A stretch of 64,000 bases of DNA from Ceratodon purpureus. Taxonomy: Eukaryota > Streptophyta > Bryopsida > Pseudoditrichales > Ditrichaceae. Positions 1-12,125 of the stretch are shown here, one piece after another (the stretch's first letter is position 1; the number at the start of each line of letters is the position of its first letter). A model generated the notes under the pieces. It had not been told where the DNA came from, searched no databases, and saw nothing but the letters and a program-made list of their open reading frames with translations. Where the stretch lies: positions 41,519,779 through 41,583,778 of the forward strand of contig CM026426.1 of assembly GCA_014871385.1 (NCBI GenBank), in the 5' to 3' direction. The position numbers were made by a program, and so were the translations under genes.

Positions 1-463
1 TAGACACATCATCCAGACGAGATCACGTCAAGGAAAGTGCCAGCGCACTTGAGGTTTGAGAACCATCTCGACGTCCCTCTGTTTTGAACTTGCTTTACAG
101 CTCTTGCTCGCACATTTCTTCGATTCTCGACATTAGTTCTAGAACCTTTCAGATTGACTATTTTGTGACATTTTCTAGTCATTGATATGTGACCAAGAGA
201 CCACGCCTTGCTATCTAATGCTGAGCATGAAATTAGAATACGTGACTGATAGTAGTAATGGGCTTAGTAGTAATTTGACTCCTCGTAGTCATCGTCTAAG
301 AATATATCACTATTCACAGTACCTAAGTTTTAATAAGTGACTGGAATCGTAGCGAACATACGGCGGTATTGATCAAATTTGAGACTCGTCAGTACATTGC
401 TGAAGGCCTTCACTAAGACGGTCCATATTGACTTATTGCCCTTGAATTGAGCAAGCATTACAG

Positions 464-1749
464 GAAGGAGGGGATTGTAAATCGCAGCCCCCTGACCCGG
501 TGGAGGAAGAGGACAGTCCTGCATTCGGTGATGTTAAGGACCCCCATACACCGGCAGTTTTCAACAATCCAACAGGAGGCACTTCGAATTGTGCTGTGGT
601 GACTGTTGCAGAATCAAATGAACGTGCCTCCGCTGTGTACTCAAGTCGTACTTTGAGGACTTCCAAGCCTCCGAAGGAGGACACTTGAGCTACGAAAAAG
701 ATGCGTATGACAGAGGTTGAGAAGTTGACGAAAGACAATGACAACCAAAAGAAGCACAGGGCACTCCGGGGGACCAAGGGGAAGACTGAAAAGGTGGCCG
801 AAATGAAGGACAAGGACGGCAACACTGATAGTCAGCGAAACACAAAAGGGAAGAAGAAGAAAAACTCCCCCCAAGAACCGGTAAGTGAACATGTAAGTGT
901 CCCCCTCGGCAGGGTTTCAAAGTCATTCATATAGAACGTGCTACCAGACTTCACTAGATGCAGTCATAAAGTATGAATCTATTTTGTGTAGTAGCAATGA
1001 AGTTCCAAGATGTGTAGGGGCTAATAGTCATTACATTATAATCTATTACTATTTGCAGCAATGCCCTTTGAATAAGTGACTGGAATGATAAAGAATGAGC
1101 GGCATTGTGGAAAGCATGAACAAAATTTTGGTTGGCTTCCAGACAGGACTGATGTTTTTTTTATTCATGTTTTTCATACAAGGTTTTGCAAGAAACCCAA
1201 GCTGACCCGGGGTCCCTACAGGGTCAGTTTGTGTGGTCGAAAGTGAACTCCACTGCACTGGTAAGTCCCATGCTACACGGAGACGATTACGCTGTCCATG
1301 TCGCCATAACCCTGATATTGCATGGGAGCTCCTGCTCAGTCCCTTCTTGCAATGTTATGCATTACTTTTTGACGAACTCCGTGTGCCTAGTTCGTCACTA
1401 TTCGACCTCTTTGTTATACATACATGCGTGATCAGATTTGACTAGACGCGATCAGGAAGAGAGAGCATGAATGACTCATCATTCTTGTTGTGTTCTTTTA
1501 ATACTGCCTGTACAGGAAACCGGGGACTCGCAGTTCAAGCCAGGTAACCCTGTGAGACTGAAGGGACTAGAAGACGGCGAGGAAGGTAAAGTTGTGGCAA
1601 TTGGGAAGGTGCACAATGTAGCTGGGGCTACTCTACACGGGAAAGAAATATTTTCAGGTGCCGTGTCTGTAGAAGTGATCACAAGCCTAGATGACAGTTA
1701 CTGCTTGTTTTCTCCCTTAGATCTAGATGACCCCCCCGTGACCTTGTAG
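464..1749 (+). pseudogene. CACTA TNP1-like protein, last exons, one nonsense codon
   Basis: Three exons join in phase: 464-880, 1222-1260 and 1516-1749 (acceptors CAG, donors GTAAGT), giving about 230 codons that run on from upstream. The middle is lysine-rich and coiled-coil-like. The last exon contains GEEGKVVAIGKV, then LHGKEIFSGAVSVEV and CLFSPLD, the spacing of the TNP1/En-Spm C-terminal domain found in plant CACTA genes. An in-frame TGA at 686-688 interrupts the first exon and looks like CGA-to-TGA decay. In the family this protein binds element ends or assists transposition. Domain match is by eye, and the exact splice sites are inferred. Confidence 0.6.
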
Positions 1750-1757
1750 GACAAGCA

Positions 1758-2208
1758 CATTAGGGGAAGTTTGGGGTCTCCAACGGGCCTTTTCCATGTT
1801 TTCTGTGCCTCAATTTTTGCCACGCCCGTGCACTTTACCTGCTGGCACCAATGGTGCCAGCAGGTCGCCAAATGCTGCCAGTAGTGCCAGCAGTTGGCAT
1901 TTGGGGGGTCCAGCCAATCGCTTCCCTTCCCCACCCCACCCCACCCCACCCCCCCATTGGACAATACAAGCAGTAATGACACTGTCACCGACCGTGTGCC
2001 CACTGCTGTCACCCCATTGGTCAGTACCGGATCCTGTAGTCAGTGGATCCTGTTGTCAGCGAATCCTATTGTCAGCGGGGCGAATTTTGTTGTCAGCGGG
2101 CAGGATATTGACCAATGAGATTTCGAAGAGAAGTGTCAGCGGGCAGGAAGCTCACCTAATCCGGGCTGTCTTACAAGGCTCGTTGGAGACCTGATTTTTC
2201 CCCTAATG
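1758..2208 (-). mobile_element. MITE, copy 1 of the CATTAGGGG family
   Basis: A 451-bp non-coding element. Its left end is CATTAGGGGAAGTTTGGGG and continues into GTCTCCAACGGGCC; its right end is the inverted match, finishing TTTTTCCCCTAATG. Inside are GCTGGCACC/GGTGCCAGC palindromes and repeats of TTGTCAGCGG. It is the reverse orientation of the copy at 61108-61505, and its two ends match the two ends of the large element at 37790-48724. The ORFs across it are chance. No clean target duplication is visible. Confidence 0.8.
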
Positions 2209-3634
2209 GTAGATTTCATGGACATTGACCTGTCCTTCTCCCAAGCAGTTTAGATCGGTCGAGGTACAGTTGCAGTGCATTTTGTTTCATTCACAATTTT
2301 CTCTTCCAGTGAAATGTTTGACCATCATTTGCATGATGTGGCATAGTTCTTACAACCGCACTGTTGACTTATATTAGTCACTACTGTCGCATGGTAATCC
2401 TAAAGTAGGATTCAAGTCATTGACTTCACACGGTCGTAAGGACAGAACCTAGTCACTGGCGTACGTTCGAATATGACTGCGCACAGTAAAGTTCTAGTGA
2501 CAGAAACACCGAATGAAAATTGGAATTTGACTAACGGCAGTGAAAGAAACAACTATGAAAGGACTCTAAGTAGTCATCAGAAGATATGGGGGACTATATA
2601 TAGTAAAATACATATGATTCTAAAAAGTCGCAATCTCTGAAGTCCATGTATGACGCAATCCAGTCACAATCACATCACTTTGCGTAGTGATATAACCCTC
2701 AGTCACATCACTGACACCTCACTACACTTAGTCATGTCTATTTCGTAATTTCAGCATCGAAGACTATGTATAGTCACTTCCATATGGCTCTACATAGTCA
2801 CATTATTCAAAATATATGACTTGAAATAGTCACCAGCACAATACTATGTATAGTGATAATCTCGATCATATATTCAGTAATGACTTACTACGCCTAGTCA
2901 GATCAGTTAGTCCCTATTTCAGTTTTAGTGACTATGGGTAGTTATATTTATCTGACTATAATGAGTCATATTTTCTCCACTCAATGTATGACTCAACGAA
3001 GTCACCATCTTACTACTATGCGTTGTAATAAAACTATTCAGTTGATGACTAAGAAATCACTACAATTAGTCATACAAATGAAGAGTCTCATTTAACTGGT
3101 GACTCCATACAGTCATGTATTGGTAATTCAAAATAGTCATAGATACCCTTTAGATGACTATGTGTAGTCAACATTCCATGACTATAAATGGTCATATTTT
3201 CTCCACTCAATATATGACTCAACTAAGTCACCATCTCACTACTATGCGTAGTAATAAAACTATTCAATTGATGACTAAGAAATCACTGCAATTAATCATA
3301 CAAATCAAGACTCTTAGTTAATATTAGTGACTCCGTACAGTCATATATTGTTAATTCAAAAGAGTCATGGATACCCTTTGAATGACTATGCTTAGTCAAC
3401 TATCTATGACTCTACATAGTCATATTTTCCCAAGTCCCAGAGCAGGTCCCTACTTGAGGTCCCAAAACACCATGGGATCGCAGTATTGGGAACAAAAACA
3501 GGCTGATGTGACCGCTAGTCAGATTGTCCGGAGCGACTGACTCAAAATGACTGGAAACAGTATAAGTCACATTTTGGTTTATGCCCTATTCCAGTCATAA
3601 AACCCAGTCACATTGGGCTGGATTTGTTGTAGTG
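2209..3634. repeat. CACTA subterminal repeat array
   Basis: About 1.4 kb without coding potential, dense in GACTA and TAGTC half-sites. Many are paired as near-perfect palindromes such as TGACTATGTGTAGTCA (3155-3170), TGACTATGCTTAGTCA (3383-3398), TGACTCTACATAGTCA (3407-3422) and GACTATGTATAGTCA (2762-2776). Subterminal arrays are the usual binding sites for TNPA-like proteins in CACTA elements. That role here is inferred. Confidence 0.7.
2967..3420. repeat. 226-bp tandem duplication inside the subterminal array
   Basis: The stretch beginning CATATTTTCTCCACTCAAT at 2967 recurs at 3193 (period 226 bp). It includes the shared landmarks GATGACTAAGAAATCACT, ATACCCTTT and a terminal TGACTATG palindrome. 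The copies differ at scattered positions, so the duplication is not recent. Confidence 0.75.
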
Positions 3635-5149
3635 TACAACAACGTCAGTACCAGCCGTTCACACCCATGGAGGAAGGTGACTCGAACGATCTGCAAACTA
3701 AGAAACAATCCATAGAGAGGTAGAGACGCTGCTGCAATATGAGGAGCAACCAACAAAGCCGACTCCACTTGAGGTTCACAACCGACTTAGCTAGCTGTAC
3801 AGTGCACCTATGCGCATGGGTGAACCCATTGACACGGAGGTTGAAAATGACATTTCATCATTAAATGGGAGGACAAAAGAGAGCCGATTTAAAGAGGGAA
3901 GGCAGTTTAGAAAAATGGATAGACTGAACAGTCATCTTGATCAAGCCAACATTCCCTAGAGATATTAAGACAGGAGAAGGACTGCATTCTTCAATGGGGA
4001 CTTCTCTACTGCAGTGGATGACTACAGTACCTTTAACGAAGAAAGACGCCACATACAACAAGCCTCTGCAGAGCGGACGCAATGGCCAAGTCAAGTTACT
4101 GGCAGAGCCGACTTGGAAATAGAGTCGACCTAGTGGCCAAGTCAAGTTATTGGAAAAGCCGACTTTGGAGCGGAGCACCGATTGTTACAGAGCCAACCAA
4201 CATCACCGGTTCGCCTCCCAACAATGCCAGAGACAATGCCAGTAGCATTTCAAATTCTAGGCCAACATTAAAGAAGACAGACAGCCGACTAGTTCCAAAG
4301 CAGGCCCAACGTACCCAACCAGGAGGCTTTCTTGCCAAGAACATCCACTTCCTTGATGAATATATGCTTTAGATAGAGAGGGACCAAGAGGCGGAAGACA
4401 AGCTTGAGGTGGAGGCTTTTCAAGCCAAACTGTTGGCTGAACAAGAGTTAGCTAAAAAAAAGCACATAGAGCAAGGGCCGACCTAGAATAGGCTAGAGAC
4501 ATACAAGTTCATTAGGCAGTTAGAAGCTTTGCAACCATCTGCATCAACAATAATGGCTATGGTACGACAGTGGCAGGGAGAGCAGTAAGGCATTGCAAAA
4601 CAACATGTAGTCGTGCTTGAGAAGGACTTCACTCGACATGTCCAAGAGACAGCTCAACAGCGCGAACATGAGCAGCAGGAGCATACACAAATCGAGGAAT
4701 GGTGGAAGCAGCAACAAAGGAGGCAAGAGTAGGAGCGCATTGGAGGGATATCAGCAAATCTGCATGATATATCTACTTTCAATCTATAGTCTATTATGGG
4801 CAGGAGCGGCTTGGGACCACTACTTGCAGAGCCGACCTCGACGCCACAAAGGTTCTCTAGATATGAGGACCACCAAATAGGTGATGCATATGCACTCCGA
4901 CAGCCGACTAAGTCCGCATGGTATCCAAGGAAATTTGCAGAGCGGGCTGTTAGAGACTCAACACATGGCCCAACCCATGTGGCCCTACCAATGGATGCTC
5001 GGCCTACTCTAGTACCTCCAAGCTATTGTTTTGTGGATTTTTTGAGAACCGACCGGACAGTGTCGATTGCCACTTAGAGACAGACGACTTATCCAGGCCC
5101 TTCAGCAAGATATCCCCATGTAGTGCCAATAGTGCGCACAGCGGACTTT

Positions 5150-6306
5150 AGATCAGTTCCTTCACATCCACCCATCAGCGCACAGCAAAAACTAAACCCT
5201 TTAGAGCCTACAAAGAAGGAAATGACCGTGATGCACATCTCAGGTATTTTGACAAGTGCGCTTGGTTCAATGGTGAGACGGATGCAACTGTCATCATGAC
5301 ACTATTTGGAACCTCTAGTAGACCAGGTCCTGTGCTAGTTTGATGATTGACTGGACCATCACCTGTACTGCACTTGGGAGGAGGCTAAGGAGGCGTTTGA
5401 GTTGCGGTACAGAGAACAAGACTCTGATGAGCAGGTGTACATGACGCTGCGGACTCGCAAACATGGTGAAGGGGAGAAAGTCTAGGACTATTACAAGCGC
5501 TTCATGAAACAGGTTAAGTGTCTCGAGACTGAGGTGGGTGAAGGCTTTAAGTTGATGTATTTCAGGGCATGACTGTTGGATTACTTGAAGGTGAGACCAT
5601 CAGTTCTATAGCCAACACCTTGACGGAACTAAAGGAGATAGCACGACGTTGCAAGACTAATTGTACAGATGCTTCAGGGAAGAACTTGTACTTTGAGCCC
5701 AAGAAGACAGAGCCGACCAACAATCGATCTACTACTACACTTGTCTAGACAGACGGAGCCGACATTGCCAACCGGAGAGTGTGCAAGAAATTTGGACATG
5801 AGGATGCATATAGCTTCTTCAATCCAACCAATCCAAACAATAGACTTCCCCAAATAGAAGATAAACCGACGGTAGGAGTCAATGCACTTTTCGCTCATGA
5901 ATAGGCCTGCAGCTCTGGACAATTTGTGAACAGCCGACCTGGAGGGTACCAATACAATGGCTCTGGCAAGAGCAATACTTGCTACCTTTGCATGGGCCTA
6001 GATCATCAAATGCGTAACCGTCCATTGCGATTGAATTGTCATCAGTTATCAGCCTCTGAAAAACATTGTACTCATATTGTGGGTGTCAATAGTGTGGAGT
6101 TGCAGGAGCTAGATGATCCAGAGGTGGCAGTCACGCTGACTAGAGCAGCCATGGTGAAGGTTGGTCTACCCTCAAAAGATAAGGAAGTAAATGGGCCGGG
6201 ACCAAGACAGCCTAAAACGCCGGCTAATTGGGAGAAGAAAAACCGTATTCGGAAGGAGTTCATTGCATACATAGAAGAGATAAACAATGAGAACGAGCTA
6301 GTGTAA
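5150..6306 (+). pseudogene. gag polyprotein relic (gypsy type)
   Basis: Fragments in changing frames resemble a retrotransposon gag: FRAYKEGNDRDAHLRYFDK, then AFELRYREQDSDEQVYMTL, then DYYKRFMKQVK, typical of the capsid region, where gag multimerises around the RNA. In-frame stops include a TAG at about 5484 between KV and DYYKRF. The final open stretch (5926-6306) carries a zinc-knuckle-like CYLCMGLDHQMRNR in which the expected fourth ligand Cys is Arg. The C-terminus ends at NENELV with no protease or polymerase after it. Decayed and presumably non-functional. Confidence 0.55.
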
Positions 6307-6310
6307 GCAG

Positions 6311-8650
6311 CCAATCTGCTCCCTTTTCTCATTTTCTTCAAAATTCCATTAGTTTAGTAGAATTTTACAATTTTTATGTTAGAGATGACAAAAACTAAAT
6401 TAGATAGACCTTTAAATATTAATTATTTCATTTTTTACTAATTTCCTGCAAAATCCCTAATTTTTACTGCTCTTGTTTTCCTTTAGTGTTTTTTTCCCTT
6501 CCTTTTCCTAAATTCTAATTCCTTTTTCTATGTTTTATTTTTTATTTTTTCCATATTCCATTTCTTTGTTAGAACTTGTTTCCCATTTTTCCCTTTATCT
6601 CCTTTTCTGTTTCTTATTTTCTTCATTATCTTTTTTTTTTATGTTTTATTTTTTATTCTTTATCTTCTATTTTTTTAGTTGCTAGGGCATTTAATCTAGA
6701 AGAACTCAAGGCGGATGCGTTAATGCAGCTGCCACAAATGACGGAGGAGCGCGCATCTCCACATGAGCTACGCTAGTGAACTAGAAAGTAGATTAGAGAG
6801 AAAAAAATTGTAAACCGACCGATGAGGATTCTAGCCTAGGCTAGAGAAGTCGTGCCGGTTAGGAGTAGAAAAATTAGTGTTTATTTAGAAATTGCCAAGT
6901 GAAGTTTAGTAGATTAGTGAATTGGGTTGGAGGTTTATAAATTTCTTAGCTTCCAAAACCCAATTTTTATCTAAAAATTTATATTAGTATTATTCAAAAA
7001 GTTTAGTTAGTTGCTACGTTATTTAGGACAAGGAAAAAAGAGAATGGTTGGATAATTTTTATACTGAGGAAAAATAAAACACAACGGTAGCTAAGAAATT
7101 TAAGTAGGGGTTGTTTTTCTTCAGAAGCTCATGCCATGGCATGGCATGCATGTGCATGACATGGAAAGGGGAGAACTGCTGAAAACAAAAAGCAATTTTT
7201 TATAACAGCTAAAGAGGCGATGGCTGAACCATGAGCAAGGGCCGGCCTTGTTGGTAGGAGAGTTGACTTAGTGTGTGACTGAGAGTGTAGGGAGAGTATG
7301 GTTGGGTGTGCATGCGGTGTGTGCTGGAGGTCAGCAGTAGAGAGTGAGTGGGAGGAGAAGGAGATACGGTTAGAGTATGATGTATGCTTAGTCAGTAGTT
7401 GGTAGTTAGTTCTTAGCTTGAAGTTAGAAGCAGTAAGTAGAATAAGAAGCTGGGAGTGGTGTATTGCGGTTTGTGCATGTGCAAGTCCGGTTGCGGGGAA
7501 GCAGCTGCTATCGCCAGTTTGGTAGTTCAAAGATACAATCAGAAGGCTGGCTGCTTGGTTGTGAAGAAAGATTCGGTCGGAGAAAAGGCCGGTGGTTGCA
7601 AGAGCAGTTGCTAGCGATGGTCGATAAAGAAGGTCTGCTCCGACATTCCCGGCGGAGGGAGCTTGTGATCACGCTGTGAGGGCAGCGGGCCGTGAAGCTG
7701 CATCTTTTACCTGTGGTAGAAGCAACGGCAAGGCAAAAGAAGGAGATACGGTGGCGAGGTGGGCCCGGAAGTTTTGGCGTGGAGCACCAAGTAGACTGAC
7801 AGTTTGGGAGCTGGTGCTGCTGATTCAAAAGAGCTCAGTCGAAGCATATCAGGCTGGTGTTGGAGCAATACAAGCGGCAGATTGCGGCCGGAATCATCGC
7901 TCACGCTTGGAGTTGACGAGGTCGCTGCCATTCTAAATTTCTCGGTGGTGATGTGCATGAGCGATTGGAGGAGGCTCAGAGGATTGTATCAAGTCGAAAA
8001 GCTGTCAAGGCTACCGTGAAGTGGGAGTTCGGTGTTGGAATTGCTTGCCGATGGCTGTAGGCTGAGCAAGGGGACTACAGTGGTCGAAGTGGGTGATCGA
8101 GGCGGAAGTAGCCCCAAAAACTCTGGAAGGGGAGGCTGTTCTCGTTGCTAGAGAGAGATTTAGGCGGCTACAGCAACAACTGTTACCAAACTGAAGGGCT
8201 GGAGGTTACGGTTCGGCCGGTGGTTGAGCGGAGTTTTCTTTTGTTGTTCTTTTTTATTCTCTTATTGCTGTGTGGTGGCTTCGAGCTGCTCTATGGAGCC
8301 TGCAGAAGGTGGAAGGTTCAGCGTGCTTTTCGACTTGAGATTTTGTTTAATCTTCTTATGAGAGGAAACAATTGGAAGTCCCTGGAGCATCTATGAGTTT
8401 TGGTTGCAGGAAGGTGAACAAAGAGCCGAGAGAAAGGCTTTCGAGGGGGAGATCAGGCCGTGAGCTGTGCTGGAGACTAAATCTGGTGACTGTTGATTCT
8501 CTGTAAGTTACTGCGATCAAGAGGTTGCAGTCAGAGTCCGTTGCTTCGAGAGCATGGCGTTTTGAAGGATTCTGTTGAGTTGGCACAGAGGCCACACTGT
8601 GGAGTTAAGTTTTTGTTACTTGTTTGTTTATTTATTAATTGTGTGCATTC
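6311..8650 (+). repeat. Gypsy 3' noncoding / LTR-like block
   Basis: No gene. A T-rich tract (about 6420-6680) leads into a mixed block. Two anchors match the reverse complement of the 52.6-54.7 kb region: TAAATATTAATTATTTCATT near 6412 with ACTAATTTCCTGCAAAA just after, and CCGATGAGGATTCTAG followed by CTAGAGAAGTCG near 6819-6855. This shows that the two elements share a 3' end type. LTR borders (TG...CA) were not located. Confidence 0.45.
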
Positions 8651-9490
8651 CCTTGCATGAGTTGATCTCTATTCTCTTGGGAGTGTTGTAGGTTTATACA
8701 AAAAAATGTGCATTTATGCACAACAACAAAAAAACAATAAAAATTTATATGATTATTATTGTGAACAAACTCGCCTTGTTCTTGCTTTGGTGATTGTTGC
8801 ATCTATGCTGTTATTTTTTGATTTGACTGATTTTAAGAGAATCTGGACGTTAATTATTGCATGTAAATTTTCATTTCGATAAAATACAAAATATTAGTAA
8901 CTTTAAGCGTTGAAAATTCACAATTACGACGTGAATTAAGAAAGTTGAGATAAAAAGTAATTTAATAACTTAAACCATTGAGAGATACTAATTAATTGGG
9001 GTTAGTACTTATTTAGAGTTACTAAGGTATTTAGGATTAGTAACTAATTAGGGTTAGAATTAAAAATATTTACTTTGGTAACTTTTACATTTTAATCCTA
9101 AGTAACTAATTTTTTACCAGAGGACAATAAGCCAGGGCCAACCATTTAGGATTGCGCTTTTCTGGTTTATCACTAGCTTGTCAAGTTGAGGAGGAAATGC
9201 AAAAGTTGGCCACAGTCGACTTAAAAGCCAATGCTCTTGTAGGACCAATTTTGGATGGTGACTAGATTGGTTTTCCCGTCCATGACTGCTTACAGGAGAT
9301 CGCAAAGGAGGCGCCTGCAGCAACTAGTGACGATCATGTCCGACCTCAGCCTCAAACTTTGGTCCAGACAGTCAACCGCCAGATTTTGGAAATACCCATC
9401 ACCATGGTTGTCATAACAGACCGATCGTCCGTTAGTCCGTAGTCCGTCATGGTAATAAGACACACCCCCGTATCCGTCACATAAGGGCGT
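8651..9490. other. AT-rich spacer, no gene seen
   Basis: AT-rich sequence with a small GTGCATTTATGCAC palindrome (8707-8720) and no convincing coding stretch. At about 9180-9420 one plus frame reads like retrotransposon polyprotein (EEEMQKLATVDLKANALVGP, then HVRPQPQTLVQTVNRQILEI), but it is interrupted and too short to assign. Confidence 0.4.
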
Positions 9491-9539
9491 TGACCAGTTG
9501 ACTCACAGTAATAATAAAACGAATTTACCTAGCGCTGAA

Positions 9540-9890
9540 TTAGTGCGGGCGCGAGCGCAATTACAGGCGCGGGCGGGTGGACGAGAGCAGTACGACGGGC
9601 GCGAGGATCCGCGCGAACGCGATGTCACAGGCGCGCGCAGGAGTGAGGGAGAGCAAGGGCGCGTGCGTCGTTTCCGCTGCGCGCGTGCGCGTGCAAACGG
9701 GCGCGAGCATCGCTGCAGGCGCGAGCGTTGCTGCGGGCGCGATCCAGTTGACGGTCTCGACCACACTTATCGGGTGCGGTCATGTGGGCGCGAGCCTAGA
9801 TCGGGCGCGCACAGTATTGGGCGCGTGCATTCGGGCGAGTGCGCTCCATCGGGCGCCGGCGGTCGGGCACGAGCGCTGCAGGTTAGTAGA
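9540..9890. repeat. GC-rich GGGCGCGAGC array, left of the kinase-like gene
   Basis: Short interspersed units of the type GGGCGCGAGC, GGGCGCGTGC and GCGCGAACGC, spaced about 15-25 bp apart, in a window otherwise near 45% GC. The G-rich strand is the plus strand here; the matching array at 11820-12125 is C-rich on the plus strand, so the two lie as inverted flanks of the kinase-like gene. The 209-codon ORF across it is arginine-rich low-complexity and not taken as a gene. Confidence 0.7.
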
Positions 9891-10067
9891 GAAAGAGCGA
9901 CCTCGGGCAACATCACAAGAGAGGGCATGTTTTTCAGGAGAGGGCAATTGGGAAGTGCAATTTTTATTGAAAAGTATTGCAAAATTGTGGCAGTAAACCA
10001 CTTACAAAGAATGTCCCTTCTTATGGAGAACTGGGAATATCACATTGTTGTCACTTCTTGCGTACTT

Positions 10068-11637
10068 CTAAATATGTTTGCGATAACAACACTCTGGGAT
10101 TTGGAAATTGTACGGAGGGGCTTTTAGAGTAGCGTGGGCTAGCTGCAAGGTGGAGCGGTTCTTGGGATTGGGATTTCTGAGCTCCTTCAACACCACCGCA
10201 AATCTAGCCTTCCCCGCTGCATCCTTGAAAAGGTCGAAGTCGTCCTCGTCCTTCCAAATCATATTTGCTACCACTCCAACCGAGTGCGCATCGCCAGCCT
10301 GCGTATATAGATGTCTCCTCCTTAGAGTTTTATATGACGTCTCCGAATTTGGCTTACCATAAGTGTACCACAACTCCGGAGCGACAAAAGTACCACGTTA
10401 CTTGAAGGCAGCCGTACGCTCCGCTGCAATTGGGTAACCGTACCTTGAAGGAGTTGTCTCACACACCCGACTTGCAAGGCCCCAATCGCATACTCCAATG
10501 TAAACTTCGCTCACTTTATCCTCTGGGAAGTGAAGCAAGACGTTTCCCGGGGAGATATCATTATGCTGCAAATACCCCTTATGGACCCGGTCCATAATAC
10601 AGATCAGTGCCCAAGCTAGCTTGGCCCTATGGGTGCGGAAGGCCTTAACACGGTCACGTGTTTCCATGGGCATATCGGTTTGCTTGTGGATGTTACGGTT
10701 CTGAGTACCCTCACCGATATTTGAATTGAACTTGTGCAGAAAATTCTGCACGCAATCCCCATTCCACCAAAGCGTGTAGGCTTCCATCGTCGAGTCATTG
10801 ACCGCAAAAAACTTCATAACGCCGGGATGGTCAATCCTGCAAACCATGGCTTCTATTGATGTCTCGTACTGCTTCTGGGTCTTGCCATTAGCCTTGGACA
10901 TCTTCCCCGCAAAGACACAAGTCTCAGGTATGGTTTCCATGCCAACAATATGTAATTTTCGGACTTTACCATAATCGCCTTCCCTTATGCCTGACAGCGG
11001 AACCAACTTAACCCATATTGGAACCGAGACCACTGCTCCCCACAAGTATTTATCCATTGCGCTTTTCAGTCCAGCTTCAAGCCATGGCCTCATCCTCGTC
11101 CTATTACTCGAGAATCTCGTGCACGAATCTTGGACATATTTGAGCTTCTCTATCTCCTCCTTCTGCACCTGTGAGTAGCCCTCTGTCGACTTCTTGTTGA
11201 CACACTCAAACACATGCACAATGTTCGTAGTGATTGTTATTATTTGTTTGATCCATCTACTTAGGGAAATGATAGTAACCAATACAATCATTATATCTCT
11301 CGGATGTCTGCAGCTTCTTCCACAAATACTCTTCCAACTGCCACTTTAATGCCTTAATTCCCGACTCTTTCTTGTCAACGTATGTACGGGTATTCGCCTC
11401 CCGTTTACGACATCCGTACCACTCCAATGTTAGCTCTCGAACAAAGTCCTGGAACTGAGGAGGTGGGTAGTCCGGGTCCTTTTCACTCGCTCGTTTCCGG
11501 TTCTTCTTTCCCGAGGAGCTCGATGAAGGGTTCGAGCCTGTATGAGATGGTGCTGTGGAGGTCGCCACCACCTCATCTACAGGAGCATCAAGATCTAAGT
11601 ACGCGGGACGTTTCCAGGATCCACAAGAGAGAGACAT
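10068..11637 (-). pseudogene. Divergent protein kinase-like gene, one nonsense codon
   Basis: Reads on the minus strand from ATG at 11637 (MSLSCGSWKRP). Exon 1 ends near 11280; a short intron (about 11279-11183) is inferred from phase, then exon 2 runs to 10068. The kinase core shows LQHNDISPGNVLL (catalytic loop, HRD replaced by HND), VCDWGLASR (DFG replaced by DWG) and VAPEL (APE motif), so the catalytic Asp, the loop Asn and the metal-binding Asp are present. The N-terminal glycine-rich loop is not clear. An in-frame TAA at 10398-10400, just before RGTFVAPEL, breaks the activation segment; the same frame then continues to 10068. The HND-ISPGN style recalls kinase-like genes that multiply in some eukaryotic genomes; exact family not assigned. 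GC-rich arrays flank both sides. Possibly a gene carried by a repeat. Confidence 0.55.
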
Positions 11638-11819
11638 AGTTGGAATAATAAATTGGACACGAAAAAAGAAAAACAAAAGTTCCCCCCCACCCAATCTGAT
11701 TGCTCTCACTTCCTGTAATTCCAAGCAGAGCATGTGGAGTCACGAGCTAGGACAAGGAGCCACCTGGAAGAGGAGACTTTGAAAAGAAGAAAATAAGGGT
11801 TAAGGGGAGCCATTTATGC

Positions 11820-12125
11820 TCCCCTCGGATGATCGCGCCCGTAAGCGCGTACACGCGTGCGTACAGGGCCACCACACGCGCTTGTCCGCATGCGCCCGTC
11901 CACACGCGCCCGTCCACCGCGTTCGGATGCGCCTGGGGAGAGTGCCCGCGCCCGTGCCCGCGTGTGCGCGCCCGACGAAGCCGCAGGCGCCCGTGCCCGC
12001 GTGCTCGCGCCCGTAACCCTGCACGCGCCGGTTATCTGTACGCGCGAACGCGCTTCACGTGCCCGTCTCCGTGCACTCGCCCGCCTTCCGAACGCGCCCG
12101 TCCTCGTGCACGCGCCCGGATATGC
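11820..12125. repeat. GC-rich array (C-rich on plus), right of the kinase-like gene
   Basis: Units such as CGCGCCCGT, GCGCCCGTGCCCGCG and CACGCGCCCG at short intervals, the complement of the units at 9540-9890. It starts about 180 bp upstream of the inferred kinase start codon, so it sits in the promoter position. ORFs through it are Arg/Pro/Ala low-complexity and not genes. Confidence 0.7.

Larger units (their letters stand above)
1..3634 (+). mobile_element. CACTA (En/Spm) transposon, 3' portion
   Basis: The right part of a CACTA-type DNA transposon whose left end lies outside the window. Three things support this: a spliced gene whose last exon resembles the plant TNP1/En-Spm domain (464-1749), a long subterminal block full of short palindromes (2209-3634), and a terminus reading TTGTTGTAGTG at 3624-3634, the expected right end of an element that begins CACTACAA. 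The next three bases (TAC) could be half of a 3-bp target duplication, but the partner is not in view. A MITE (1758-2208) has inserted between gene and terminus. That bases 1-463 belong to the same element is inferred from similar TAGTCAT-rich sequence. Confidence 0.75.
3635..8650 (+). mobile_element. Degenerate Ty3/gypsy-type retroelement without pol
   Basis: A gag relic (best at 5150-6306) is followed directly by a T-rich tract and a noncoding block that resembles the 3' region of the gypsy element at 52.6-61.8 kb in reverse complement. No reverse transcriptase or integrase was seen between gag and the 3' block, so this copy is either a gag-only non-autonomous element or internally deleted. 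The left part (3635-5150) carries scattered CAGAGCCGAC-like repeats and many stops. Element borders are uncertain. Confidence 0.5.

Noticed and set aside
9498-10127. 209-codon plus-strand ORF
   Set aside because: Arg/Ala/Gly low-complexity across a GC-rich repeat array, and the 3' part is antisense to the kinase-like gene.
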